Assembly: GCA_036768485.1 (NCBI GenBank)
Contig: JAVLUZ010000157.1
Location: 11,054,422-11,118,421 of the forward strand
Length of the DNA: 64,000 nucleotides
Source: Mermis nigrescens
Taxonomy: Eukaryota; Nematoda; Enoplea; Mermithida; Mermithidae
Direction of reading: 5' to 3'
A program made the translations under genes and the position numbers. Shown piece after piece: positions 12,601 through 27,600 of the stretch (positions within the stretch are counted from its first letter, which is position 1; each line of letters begins with the position of its first letter). The notes beneath the pieces were generated by a model. The model ran no database searches and had not been told where the DNA came from. It worked only from the letters and a program-made list of their open reading frames with translations.

Positions 12601-15600
12601 CAAAATTAGCTAAAATACACCGCTAAAAGTCGAAAAATCCTGTTATACGACGCTGAAAGTGCTACTGTACCATATTTTCGTACACAAAAGTTTGCATGTA
12701 CAAAATGTACAGAATTTCTTGGGGATTCTGTTTCTACATATACAAAGGGATTAGCGATGTCCTTGGCACCGGCATTGTCACCGGTGCCGGTGCCAGTGCT
12801 GAGTGAAAGAGAAAAATAAGTGCATGAATAATTGATCGAAGCTCGTTAATCACAAATGTAGCGAAAATGACACAAAAAGGTAACATTTTATTAATAAAAG
12901 CTTCTGATTAGCATACTGTAGCGTTTTTGACGACACTTCAGGACAAAGTAGTCTTCAAGTTTTTCCAAGTGAATCATTCATTCAGTGAAACTTGTCTTAT
13001 GCAAATCATCAAACAACTGGCAAGGAGAGGAGATATGTATTTACTGGTTAACTCAGGCGATTAAAAATAAATGCATCGACATACATACATCAATCTGGGA
13101 AGTTCTTTTAATTTGATTCTCTCACCTGTAGGCAAGAAGTATGAGTACAATAAAGCAGGTCATCAATTTTATTTCATAAAATCCATCTTCACTTTTCTAA
13201 AGTAGAAGGCCTTAAGAAGTCGACTGAATTTAGCAGTAAATGCAAAGCTTTTTGCGGATTTTTCTACGAAAAAACTCATACTTACTGTACTTGTAAGCAG
13301 AGCTCTGAGACTCTTATGCATTACTAGGATATCCCATGTTTGTTTTCAAAGGCTTTTGAAAATGCGAAGTAATAAATAAATTCAAATATATCCAAGTTTA
13401 AAAAGTTGTGGCTGTTATCTTGTTTGATTCTTATTAGTTAGTATGTATGTCAGGTATAAATAATTTTGAATTAAAGTAGAATTTTTCTCGGCTAGAAAAT
13501 TAACTACTGCACAAGCTACTCGAGATTGCGCTACATTAAAAATCGTAATACGCGATTTTACTTTTATTTTGCATTAAATTTTAATTTTCTTGCAATTTTC
13601 TGTCTCTTAAATAGTCAAATGACAAAATTAATATTTGTAAATTAAAAGTAATGGTGAAATATTCACAACTAACCAAATAAAATTATGTCCTCATGCAACA
13701 TTTGTACCCTGTGAAACAAGAGTGAGTACAAATTTATGCTTTCTTAAAGAAGCGTAGTAAACTATATAATAATATGCTAATCTAGCACCAGTACCGGCAA
13801 AAAAAGTGGCACTGGGACATCACTGAAAGGGACATTGTACCAAAAAAACACTGGACGAGGCAGAGGTGGTCAGAAGGGAGAATTAAATCTGTAAATTATC
13901 AGTTAGTGTTAGTTAGTTAGCTTATTGTATATTATTATTATTTTATTATTACTATATTATTATTATTTTATTATGTTGGTCAGATGGGGCAAAATTACCC
14001 TAAATAGCACTAAAAATTCAAAGCTGATTTCTGGGGATCTATCGATGGGGATCCACCAGATTGACGGTGGGGGTCCAGATACAAACCCCACGTCCTTATG
14101 TGTGATTACGACCTTGCTTTAGCCTACAACCTCTTCAGCATTCTCGATGCCAGAAGCTGAATGAATTCGATTCCAAAATGAATTTTATCGAACAAAATGC
14201 CTGTTTCGATGTTTTATGCGGATAATTAAGTAGATATGTACATGATAGGCAACTCGCAATGAATTTACGACTTTATGGAAAAATCAATACGATTGCAGTA
14301 AAGTAAACAGGCTTCTGACAATTATATGGGATAATTTACTTCGATTTTTCTGTAATAATTTCATGACTTTTCCAGCAGCAGCTTGTGTTTCCCCAAAGTC
14401 CTCTGAACTTACCCGATTTTGAAACTTGTAGGGCAGGGTGATACCCCTCACTCCTTTCTATGCCCTTGCGTGAATTTATTGATTATTTTTATTATTTTGA
14501 TTATCGATACTGGTTTTAACTATGTCTCTTATTTATTTTCTTTCTCATTCTGATGTTTTACATATGATGGCTTAATGTGTATCTTTATGCCAGTGAAATA
14601 TTTGCTTATTAGTATCATTTGTTAAGTTGTCATTATTTATTTCGCTTATATTCATGCTATAACTTTCCCTGTCAATTACATGAAATTATCGTGTTTGACC
14701 GTACATGCACAGGATGAGAATTCTGGGGGGGGGTAAAACTCTAAAATGCTTTTTTAGACCCGAAAAATGGTATGTAGGTTCGCGTCAAAAACACCGTTTT
14801 TCGACGTTTCCGACGATGCTTTATCTTTCTAGAGTATAGAAACATACAAAAAAATTTCAGAAAAAGGTCGAGAAAATTGAACAAAATAAGGCCAAAACAA
14901 AAGAGTATACGGCGCGAAGCGCCGAAAATTTGACACTTTTGAGCAAATAGATAGCTAAAACGCTTAAAAAAGCACCTTTTCTACGGTTTTTAGAAGAAAT
15001 TTTGGTAACTTTCGAAAAATTGCGAATTCAGGGGGGTGAAAAATTTCTGGGGGGGGAAGTGAAATTTCTCTAGGAGGGAGTGAAACCCCAAACCCTCCCC
15101 CAAGATCATGTACGTGTTTGACTTCATCAGGGTAGACCATTCGTAATGCTGAAAGACGATCATTCTAAGTTGGATCCTCGTCAAAAATACCACGGCTACG
15201 TGGTCGATTTAGTAGCCTTGCTATCGCAAAAAATTGACAATTTCGACTACGAGATTATTCCGAGCCAGGAGAACAAATTTGGCAGCGAAGGCAAAGATGG
15301 AGTCTGGGACGGAATGATCGGCGACTTGCTTTCGGGTGTAAATAATTACGCTGATTTTTGTTGAATTATTAGAAATTACAATCAAGACCATAGATGCACA
15401 AGGTTAGGGACGGCAAGGGGGGTACGTGGGCAGCACTGAAATTCTGGGGGGTTCAAGATCTTTCAAAGGTCAAAAAATGGCCTTATAATGGTGATATGGC
15501 GAAAAAACACCATTTTGCAACGTTTCTCGTGGAGCACTATCCATTTGCATCAAAAAATTGCGAAAAAAACAGAAAAATTCATAAATTGAATTCTGGGGGT

Positions 15601-18600
15601 ATTTTGGTTTTCGGGGCGGGGGTGTATACCCCCAAACCCCCATGCCCAGGTGTGAGGGGTTAGTCCCAGAAATCCAAACTAGCAAATTTAGTGTTCACAA
15701 TTTTTTTCGCTCCTTAAATGAAGAAAATGGTCAAAATAACCTTTGAACACTTTTCATGCTAATACCGCGTTTCTAGTTCATTATAACTGCATCATATCTC
15801 TCTAAACACTAAAAATATAGAAACTGATCAAGTTGGAGTGGCATTTTAATGTTTTAGTCCATTTTGACACGATTTTCGGCGATTTTTGAGTAAAACATAT
15901 ATAAAAGTAATTTTAATTTTAATTTTTTTAAATTTTGATTTCAATTTTTTAAAATTTTCTCCGACATTATTACTGCATTTGTTCTCAAAAATGATGCAAA
16001 AAATGTTCCATCGGCTCAAAATCGCCGGACAGTATCTTTCTGCCTGACCCTTTTTGGGGTACGTACGTAATACCATCTCCCCTCAGCCCCCATATGTGCG
16101 TGTGTGATCAAAACTCATTCATAAACACCCGCTTCTATAATATGGCAGGCGTGCATAGGCAAGGTGGAGTTGGTCAGAGGGGAGGGGGTGAAATCCAGGA
16201 ATGGTCATATAGTAAACTGTGGTCACTGTTGTTTTTTTACGGTCCTTTGAACACGTGTAAAGGCGGTTCCCAAGAGTTAATATGTTCTATAAATGTAGTT
16301 TTTAGGGCTCTACGAGTATAATATGGTGCGGTAGCTTCTTATATGCGGTAAACTGGATTCCTTGACCCATATTTTCTAAGTTTAGCCAATTTACGGGTTA
16401 CTAGCGATAAAAAATACAAAAATTTACGAATAAGACGCGAAGCGCCGGAATATTTTGAAATGTTTACCGTTTTCGTATAGAATTTTCGGCTTTTTTCCGC
16501 AATAAGCTAACAAATTGTTCTGCCGCACCTTTTGTTTTCTCAAAATCGCTGAATAGTATCCGATTCCCTTTAAACCTTAGGTAGGGATAATGCCCCCTCT
16601 CATCATACGTGGGCAGCATCAAAATTCTAGGGGTGCAAGATTTTTCAAAGGTAAAAAAATGACCTTAAAAATGGTGGAATGGCGAAAACACCATTTTTAA
16701 ACGTTTCTCATCGAGCTTTATCTATTGGCAACAAAAAATTGCGAAAAAAACAAAAAAACTTTCAAAAATTGAATACTGCGGGGTTATTTTGGTTTCTCGG
16801 GGTGGGGGGTGCATACCTCCCAAACCCCCCACACCCAGGTGTGCCTCTCACCCTTCTATGCTTAGGTGCGATGGCATGGTATTACTGTTGTACCTGTCCG
16901 AATATTTATGATTTGGGCATTAGTTGTCCGCAAAACCATCATTGACTGAAATTAGGTCCTTAAGTTCTATCAAAAAAAGTGAAAAACGCTAGAGTTTAAA
17001 AAAAGTTCAGTGATAAGTTGGTAAACATGATTTGGAAATTCAATAAATGAAAAAACAAACAAATAATTCTCTATCAAAGGTGGAGTTTTTGTGCCTTTTT
17101 CAGTCTTAAAGTTGCGGAAGTCCCACGCGTTTTAACGATTCGATCGATTGCGTTTTTAATCGCGTATTTCGTAATTTCGCATATTGAAGGATTTACGCAT
17201 CGTTTATCATACGTGTAACGGCTGAAAATTTCGGGAGGGGGTTCCCGGTCATTTTTGAAGGGGGCGGGCAAGGACCTCCAATGTTTGGCCAAAAATGGCC
17301 AGAAATGCCAAAAAACGGTCAAGAAATTCGTTTTTTTCCAAAAAACGGTGTTTTTTCCAAAAATGAAGGGTCAAAAATTTTACGGCTCTGGGCGCGGGGA
17401 TGTGGGGACGACCGACTTCGGGTGGCTGAATACCCTCTTACATTTATGTCGTTTATTGTTTTTCGTAATTTTTCTTATTTCATTTCATTATGTTTATTTT
17501 TTTATATTTCTAATGTTTTTGCGTATTATATTCTTGCGTTTTGCTAATGCAGAGGGCGGATATGGCTGTGGCGTCGTTGACCATAACACGGGTTAGACAA
17601 CGCGTCGTTGATTTCAGCAAACCGTTTTTGACAACCGGTTTAACCATTATGATACGGAAGCCGGCGCCACCGGAATTCACAATTTTTTCTTTCATGCATC
17701 CATTGAGCAATGAAGTGTGGATGTAAGCATGATTTAAACTGGGCTATGAATTTCCAGTTGACATCATACTCTGGCAGCAAATCTTCTGGGGGAGATGGTG
17801 GAGGGCAGTGGCGAATGCAGGATTTTTCTAAGGGGGGGGGGGCGGCGGTACTCCCTAAGGGGGGCCAAACCCTGACTTGGGCGGAAAAATTAGCCGTTTT
17901 AAGCCGAAAATCGCTAAAAATCGCTTCAAAATCCTTAATTTTGCGCACTATTTTGGGCCAGTGGGGGCCGCCCCCACCACGCCTCCCTAAATCCGCCTCT
18001 GGTGGAGGGTGAAGTCGCTAAAAGTTACCAAAAATTGCCAAAATGATACTAAAAATAGAATTCAGAGGTATCCAGTGCTATGCGGTGGGCGGGGGTGGTT
18101 CAACTTTTGCGGGGACGCATAGCTCCAACGCCCATGCGTGGTTGACAGATCACTTATTAATTCCTGAAATAATCAGGATTAATAAATAGGAGTACAATTG
18201 ACTTTTCGCTCGATTAGATAAGTACATTTTACGTTTACAATGTGTTCTTTAATTCTTCTGCATGAATTGGCGTATCGACCGATTTTTAATCAAGAGCAAG
18301 GGATTCCTGAATGATTAACCGGTGGGCTGCTTCCAGAACGTTTTTAGCTAAAACTCGCCTGTATAACATGTGTACGATGTTTGGTAGACTCCCAGCCATA
18401 CCTTGGCGTGAGGGTTTGGGGGTATGCACCCCCAGGAACCAAAGTACTCCCCTAGAATTTAATTTTTGAGAATTTTTTTTGTTTTTTTGCAATTTTTTGA
18501 TGTCAATGGAATGTGCTTGATGAGAAATGAGAAACGTTGAAAAATGGTGTTTTTTCGCCATACCACCATTTTTAAGGCCATTTTTTGACCTTTGAAATAG

Positions 18601-21600
18601 TCTTGCACCCCCTCAGAACCTTGGTGCCACCCACCTATGCTCCCAGCTCGTGTGACTGCGACTACCAAGTTTTTAAGTCAAATATATCAATTCGAAATCT
18701 ATCATGCCAACGTTTCTATCACTTCTTATTCAATTGTCATAATACATGTAAATTACCTGATCGGAGTTATATACTTGTGGCAGGCATAGAACATATGTAT
18801 GTTTCTATTCTGCTCATTTGATATAAATGATGCGGGTTATTTGGTTTCAATAAAGTACATACTAAGGTAATATAAATGCATATATTCGCTTAATAAAGTT
18901 TGCAACTGCCGATGGAAAATCACTTTACAGAATTTAATTTATCTTGTCGTATCTTGTCATCTTTCCTTATCAATCCATGTTTATCACAGCGTATTTTACT
19001 GTTAGAAAAATATGCAGGGTGGCCCATAAAATAGCTGCATTCCAATTTAACAGGTATTAACTTCGGCTGATGAGAACATAAAATTTTGGGAACAGCTGCG
19101 CTCAACATGTGTTTGTTTAAACCACGGTAAAAATTTTGGCCAGCTGCAAGCAGTTCGTGCACTATGGCAATTTGTTTACACCTCTCTTTGACATTGTTTA
19201 AACCCCAGAGTTTCTGCATTCTATCACATTACTGTGAATATGGGTAGCCTTTTCTGACATTTTTGACAATATGTCTAGTCACAGAAATTGATAAGCACAT
19301 TTTAAACTCACAGAGTAGATACGCGTCCTGTTAAGTGCAAAAGCTTTAGGTTATCGTCAAAAGAAGGCGCAAATGGATGACATGACCAAGGACGCTATTG
19401 TCGTTTAAATAATATTAAAGTAGGGTGTAAACAGATTGCCGTAGCGCCCGAATTGTTGGCATCTGGCCAACATTTTTTTACACGGTTTGAGAGAAGACTT
19501 TTTTATCTATCTAATGCAGCCAGTCCTAAAGTTTTATGTTCCCATCAGCTGAAGTGATTACCTGTCAAGTTGAAATGTAGCCTTTTTATGGACCACCCTG
19601 TATTTTGCTCGTCTGTAGTTTACTTTAGTTCTCGGTACGTTTCTTTTGTATTCGGCAAAGATTTTTCTCGATGTACAAAGACTTTTCTCGATGTACAAAG
19701 ACTTTTCAGGGCCCTCTTTGTACATGTACAAAGATTTTTGGGGAGACAAAAACTGTAAAAATGTGTAAAAATCCCGAAAACTTTGTTACGCTTCGCGCCG
19801 AAATGAGTAATTGTTTGTCCTATATATCTTTAAAATGGCACAATTTGCATTTAGAATGGAGAAATGTCAAATTTTTCGGCGCTTCGCGCCGGTTTGAGAC
19901 AATTTTCAATAAGTTATGGCTTCAGAAACCCAGAAATTAGCTTTTTGTCGATCGAAAAAGATCGAAAAAACCAAAGATCGAAAAACCCTACTTTACCACA
20001 CAAAAATCGCTACTGTACCATGTTATAGTACACAAAAATTTGCATGTACAAAATGTACAAAGACTTTTGGGGACCATCTTTGTACATGTACAAACGGACC
20101 TTGTAAAAAAAACATTGGTTCTCGTTGCATTGTGCAATGTCGCTTGATAGTTTTTATTTTTTATTCGAAGTCTATTCCCCATTTTAAAAGATGGGCTCTG
20201 CTTACTCCAGGTATATTATTTTCGCTTACTTGGGAATTTCGGTCGTCATATTTTTGGTATCACGGTTTTCGCCTTACGAATGGCGAGTCGAGGAAACTTA
20301 CCAAGGCACATACACAATCTCCAACGATTTTTCCGTTTACAATTGCCTTTGGTTTACACTCTCGGCTTTCATGCAGCAAGGGATCGATATTTTACCTAGG
20401 TGCGTAAGCCGCTAGCCAGTGGATTTGCATATTAGAACGAATAGCTTATTTTCCTGTAGTTTCGTACGCGTGAAAGAAAAGGAATAACAATAAATAATAA
20501 AAATGATTTTTTGTCGAAATTCGATTAAATAAAATGAAATAAAACGAAGAATTTTTAAATAAAATAATAAGGTCGAGTTTGCTATCCTTTTCTTCCAAAT
20601 TTTCGCGCTTAAGGTCGATTTCGGGACGCATCGCTAGCAGCGCGTGGTGGTTTTTCACGATGATTATCGTATCGTCCTATACGGCTAATTTGGCCGCTTT
20701 TTTGACGCTGGAGAAAATGAGCACTCCTGTAGAAACGGCCGAAGATTTGGCCAAGCAGACTAAAATTAAATACGGCATTCAAGCTAATGCTTCGACGGAA
20801 TTGTTCTTTAAAGTATGATCCATTTGAGCAGGCACGTATCTCTGGGGGGATGGGTGTGGGTTTGGACCTTCTCCCCAAATTCCGAAAATTCGGAAAAATA
20901 GGAGTTTTTAAATGTTATTTTCTGCTATTTTTGGCTTTTTCGGGCGTAGTCCCCACAAAATTGGTGTTGGTCCCCCCAAAGTAGGACGGCCAGCTACGTG
21001 CCTGCATTTAAGGATGATCATGCCAGCAGAAATTCGCTCTTGGGTTCTTTTAATTCACGGTTTATCTTCAATTATAAAAATATATGACCGCAAAATTTAG
21101 TGAAACGATTATCAAATGCTCGATTTTTCATTATATTCGAAAGCGTTTTATCTACGAGTCTAAATAATTGAAACTAAACCAAGAATTTAAGTTAATCCAA
21201 CTACTTCATCCTCACGTCGTATAGCGGAAAATTATATTTTTTGCAAGTGGCTTGAATGATTCTTTTTTACGGTCACATTGCCTCTTAAATTTGCGTTTTT
21301 CGTCCAGTTATCCTGCCTCTGAACGAATTAAAAAATGAGGTTTATCGAAAATATGTCAAAGTCATGTCATTAATCGAGACGTAAAATTAATGCAAAGAAA
21401 ATTGTTAAGAAAATTTTAATTAGGGAGTTTAAGGATAAGTACGATTAAACGTTAGCTTATTATGAACACCTCAATTGATACTGTAAATTGTTTCGTTGAA
21501 TGAGATTTGGTTCCTTTAAAATGTGTTGACTGGTTGCAGAAACACCTAAGATAACAAGATAATACGCTTGGTATTATCTTGGGGTGTTTACAATTAGTGT

Positions 21601-24600
21601 TCTACTTTACAATTACCTATCCAGCTTACGTGACCATTCGTGGGCAGCACCAAAATTCTGTGGGGTGATGCAAGATTTTTCAAAGGTCAAAAATGGCCTT
21701 AAAAATGGTGGTATGGCGCGTTTCTCATCGAGCACTATCCATTGGCATCAGAAAATTGCGAAAAAACATAAAAAATTTTAAAAAATTGAATGCTGGGGGG
21801 CTTATCTTGGTTCCTCGGGGAAGGGGGGTGCATACCCCAACCCCCACGTCCAGGTGTGTACGTGACACCTGTCAGTGTACGTAAGTATATTAACTTTTTA
21901 AAATTTTCGAATATATGTAAAGGCTGTTGCTGGATCAAGATGACGAATAAATTCAGAATATATCACAAAATGAGAGCACCAAACTTCCAGTTTATTATAA
22001 AAACTGGAACATGCGTGAACAGAATTTCTTAAAATAAAAACTCCTAATCCTTCTATACATTTCTTTTTTCAAAGCGCGATTCAATGCCTTTCTATTACTT
22101 CCGTCTGAAAGTTGACCAAAAGAATGAGTTTCCAGGCACGTAGCTGGCCGTCTATTTTTTTGGGGGGGGGGAACCAACACCAATTTTTGGGAGGTACTAA
22201 GCCCAAAAAGGCCAAAAGTAGCACAAAATAACGTTCAAAAAGTCCTATTTTTTTCTGAATTTTGGGGGGTCCAAATCCCCTCATTCCCTCCAGAGATATG
22301 TGCCTGTGAGTTTCATTACCTTCCTAGGAATCAACCGTGCAAGTATATCAGCGTATGTATCAATTTATGACGTCACAAAGTCAGGCGGTTATGGTTAGGA
22401 CGTATGACGAGGGCGTGGAAAAAGTTAGGGCTTCCAAAAGTGGTCGGTACGCTTTTATTCTCGAAGCGACCACCAACGACTACATCAATAGTCGGCCACC
22501 TTGTGATACGATGAAAGTTGGTGGGGCTTTAAATTCGGTTGGGTTTGGCGTAGCGACGCCGTTTGGCTCAGATTTGAGGTGCGATTTCGTGTTTTTTTAA
22601 ATTTTCAATCAATTTTTGACATCGGTTATAAATATTCATCATTTCTAAGATACATGTTCCTTTATTTGATTATGATTCAAAACGATTTACCACGTTTTGA
22701 TCTATCTCAAAAATCCATACTTCATTATCAGACATACATGGCTTGGGAATCCTGGGAGGCGGGGGGGTGAACATTTGGAGTACCTTTTTGGGCTCAAAAA
22801 ATGCTGATACGCGTCAAAAGCATCACTTTTCGGCGTTTCTGACGATGCTCTATCGTTTCAGAAAACAAAAATATTGAAAAAATATAAAAATAATTCGATT
22901 AAATTGAACAAAATATAGTCAAAAAATGAGTACGGCGCAAAGCGCCGAAAATCCGACACTTTTGAGCAAACAGATGGCTAAAATCGCTTAAAAAGCACCT
23001 TTCTTTCGAAATTTTCAGATTTTCTTTAAAAAATTGCGAATTTTGACGGGGGAGTGAACCCCCTCGGTTCATGTATATATATTTTACGTTCTTGGGCAAT
23101 GGTCACCATAGGTGGGCAGCACCGAAATTCTGGGGGGAGTGAAAAAATTTTCAAAGGTCAAAAAATGGTCTCAAAAGTGGTCGTATGGCGAAAAAACACC
23201 ATTTTTCGATGTTTCTCATCGAGCACTATCCAATGGCATCAAAAAATCGCTAAAAAAGCAAAAAAATTTCGAAATTTGAATTCTAGTGGGGGTATTATGA
23301 TTTCTGGGGAGGGGGTATTTCAACTTCTGGGGGTGCATACCTCCCAAAACCCCCCAACCCCCCCCCTCCACACGCCCATGTGTGATGGTCACTAGTTCGT
23401 GCTGTTCAACTTCTAGTGAGAGTGAAAATTATGGTTGTATGCCAAAAACTGGTGTTGCAGCTTTGAACAGTGATTGACCTGGACGACAACGTGGATTTCC
23501 AGGTCCAGAAATGGGTTTCCCGTCACTAAAGGTGTTTCTACTGCATAACAAAGTCGTTATCCGGGTCAAATATCAGGAAATTCAGGTTTTACTGTTACAA
23601 AAGTGATTTTGACTGGCCCCATCCAGTGGACGGGCCGGAGTGGAGGTATCGCCCCGGTGTACATTGATCAAATTATTTTAACCAATATGCCTACACAGTA
23701 GTATATAATAGTGAAGTAGGAAAAAAATTGGAAAAAGTGGCTGATTCAGAATTTGTTGATTAATACTCTAAATAAATTGATTTATGTGCTTTTTAAGGCA
23801 CGGAAAAATTAGCATATTTGTCGTACATACATTTGCATGGGTGCTATAGAAAAAGAATGGACGAAAAGTCACTTAAATATTTTTCCTAAAGGTTACCCCT
23901 TTCTTACTTTTTCTCAATATTCAGAGCTGCTATCAACTTAGCAATACTGGAACTTCAAGAGAAGGGAGAGCTGAATAAATTGGAGAAAAAATGGTGGTAC
24001 GAAATGGGCGGCAAACAGTGCGACAAGCTTTCGGTAACTTCAAAGGTAATGAGATGCTTTGTTTACACAATCGGCATATGTTTTAAGCATGTATATATGT
24101 TCCAATACCAACATGTTTAAACGAATCCAATATTTGCAATATTTTTGTGCATATGTTCTTAAAACCATCTTGATGGCACATGAGAATAGCGTGAAACGCT
24201 TGCTCCTTTGTGCTATGTAAATTGGAAGCTATTTTTAGTTCACAAGATTCATGTGTTGAGTATCAGGCTACTGTTTCAGTAAGAACCGATTCTATGTCGA
24301 TTTAAATCACTTGTAACTCAAATGAAGTTATTAATAAAATAAAATAAATAATAAAAAATAATCTATTATAACTCAAACAAATATATTAAAAGGATCGTGA
24401 AGTAGACTGTGGCATATTTTAAATTGCATATATTTTTGCTGAATTTCTTCAAATCAGATGATGTGGTCACTTCAGATCACACTTTGAACAAAATATTACT
24501 TAGTAAGCATACAAATTTCGCTTAAGAGCTTTAGGCACACATGCACAGCTTGGGAATTCTGGGGGAGGGAAATATAAAGTGCCTTTTTTGGGTCCAAAAA

Positions 24601-27600
24601 TGGTAGGTACGCGTCAGAAGCATCGTTTTTCGGCGTTTCTGACGATGATCGATCTTTCTAGAGCTTAAAAACAAAAAAAAATTTCGAAAAAAAACGAAAA
24701 AGTCCGAGCTTATTGAACAAAATATAATCAATACATTAGCATAATGGCGCTAAGCGCCGAAAATTTGCACTTTCGAGCAAATAGATAGCTAAAAATGCTT
24801 TGAAAAGGCATCTTTTCTACAAATTTATAGAAAATTTTTCGGAACTTCAAAAAAAAATCGCCAATTCTGGGGGTTGAAAAAATTTTTCCGGGGGTTGAAA
24901 ATTTTTTTCTGGGGGCAGGTAAACCCCCCCCCGAATCCCCTAAGATCATGTATGGCTTTAGGACGAGGCGTAGACCCTCTACGGACTGAAATAGTTGGTG
25001 AGACATGGACTGGATGTAATTACCCTGAATTAGAGCTAGCGAACCTTGCAGCCGCTAAATACACAGCGCTAGATTTTATGTTATATGTAATTTATAAATG
25101 GCACAGTTGTTGCTAATTACCCAAAAAAAGTTAAATTTCATAGACAGCATAAATCATGATTTTTTGTCAGATATAAATCGGCTCATTCGAAGCTCGAAAA
25201 TCGACTATTTTAAACGAAATCTCGTGGGTCTGATGACGGAAAATTTGGCATAACAGCTTTTGAACATCGTGCGTCGCAACAACCTCTTAATCCGTACTTC
25301 ACGGTTTAGCATTGATGAGTGATTTAAAAATTAAGAATTAAATTCATAAATTCGAGGCTTAATCTTTCCACGAATGATCAGTTTTTTCATGGAAGGCCAA
25401 AGCACTTCGTTGACTCAAGGCAAAGTAGCCGGAATATTCTACATTCTGATCGCTGGAATCGTTGTTGCTATGGTGGCTGCTTTGGGCGAATTTATCTACA
25501 GATCGAGGCTGGAAGCTCGTCAAGCAAACGTAAGCTTTGCCGTATTATCTCGCGAATTTGGTCGTGTCCTTCAATTTTGGAATTAAACCATGGAAGATTC
25601 AGTGAATTTCGATGCGCCTATTAAAAACTCCATCCGTTTTCACCGATCCGATCGAATAGTTTAGGTGGGCCATGTATCTATTCCATATTTTGTTTTTATA
25701 TAGCTAAATCAATTTTCAATCAAAAAACGTAAAACTTTGCCAGAATATGAAGAAAACATTAAAGTTTTATTCTACAAAGTTTTATGTTGTAAAATTTTAC
25801 GATCAACGAGTTATGCTCATACATAGGTGGGCGGCACCAAAATTCTGGGGGAGGGGTTCAAAGATTTTTCAAAAGGTCAAAAATGGTCTTAAAAATGGTG
25901 GTATGGCGATAAAAACACCATTTTCAACGTTTCTCATCGAACACTATCCATTGGCATCAAAAAATTGCGGAAAAAAACAAAAAATTTCGAAAATTAAATT
26001 CTGGGGGTATTTTTGTTTCTAGAGGGGTTTGGTTTCTGGGGGGTTGCATACCCCCGAAACCCCCACGCCCAGGTATGGTTATGCTCTCGTACGTGATCAA
26101 ATCATTTTTTGATACTTCAAATAACGTTCGCTATTTTTTAGCTAAACTTTTCGGCTTATTTTGACTGTAACTTCGCTGAAAGCGTGATTCAAAAGGTTTT
26201 TTTATCTTATGAACGTTCATGGGTCGCGTTTTGTACACTCTGGATTTAACAAGCCCCTAAGAAAATAATCGCACTGCATTAAGTTGGAAGAATAGATTTG
26301 GATACGACATGAAAACTTGATTCACAAATCATGGCTGCCTTAGCCTCTTCGTTTGTCCGACTTATCGACCTCGCAATCTATTTTTTCGGGATTTGTTAAA
26401 TTCAAAGAGTCAACAAAAAGCCCCTCGAAAATTCAGGCATTGAAAATTTTCATTATTCACGCTTTCAATGAAGTCTTAGTCAAAATGCGCCGAAAAGTTT
26501 CGCCTAAATATCGCACACTTTATTTGAAGTCTTAAAAAACCATGTAATCACTTAGATGTATCTTACTCGTGAACATAGGTGGGCGGCACCAAAATTCTGG
26601 GGGGTGCAAGATTTTTCAAAGATCAAAAAACGTCCTTAAAAAATGGTGGTATGGCGAAAAAACACCATTTTTCGACGTTTCTCATCGAGCACTATCCATT
26701 GGCATCAAAAATTGCGAAAAAACAAAAAAATTCAAAAATTGAATAGGGGGTGGTATTTTATGTGTAAATTTAACCTACCAAGACTCATGAAAGTTTTGGC
26801 GCTTCGCGCCGAACTAATATAACCAGCTGAATTTAGGACAAAGTAACACTTTTTGTGAAGAGTGTGGGTCACGGATAACAATCTAGTAGTATGTAAAAAT
26901 ATGTAATTTAATAGTATATCTATACGCTATACGTACAAAAAAATTTTAGCTCATACAAAGACTTTTTCTCGGAGATCTTTGTACATGTACAAAGAGGCTC
27001 GTACAAAAAAACAGTACGTGGTATATACATATTTAAAATTTTCAATCAAAAGTTTTTGTAAGTTAGATCGATTCAGCCCTATCAACTAGACATGCACCCG
27101 GGATTATGCAGGTTATTAGACCATAGGTACATACCGCGGCCGATATGGGATCAGAGTAAAGCTTTGTTGACCTTGAATGGTCCAAAGGTTTGTATGCATG
27201 CACAACCTTAAAACTACATTAGTGTGCAATTTCTCTTCGATTTAAGGGCTTTTGAGGGAAAAGTCTTGATTTTTATTCCGAGCCTTGATTATACGTTATT
27301 TGCAGTAGAAATAATTTTCTTTTCGTATTTTTGTGGGGCCTGGAATTGTTTAGGCCATTTTAGCGCAATAAAACGCCCAGCTGACCCTCACTCGGGACCA
27401 ACCATGCTGAGCACCTGTGGTATAAAAGGAATACCATCCACTTTCCTAATAGAATCAACGGGGGCAGCCCTCCGTAAATAGTATCAAAAACACTTGATTC
27501 CTGTTAGCGTGCTTATATTTTGTAAGATTGGTAATTTACTGTTGTCCTAATTTTTAGTAATCTGCAATATGTACAAATTTCATGGCCTCAGATCGATCTA

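Noticed and set aside
19015..19600. Intact mariner transposase
   Set aside because: Only short broken frames; the element is too short for a transposase.
24874..25116. Open frame after the E MITE ([11 protein letters not shown] region) as a missing receptor microexon
   Set aside because: Does not resemble the S2-M4 linker and has no fitting splice sites in phase.
26431..26535. Alternative last exon of the receptor after AAAATTCAG
   Set aside because: Phase fits, but composition and acceptor are weaker than for 28099-28188; kept only as a second choice.
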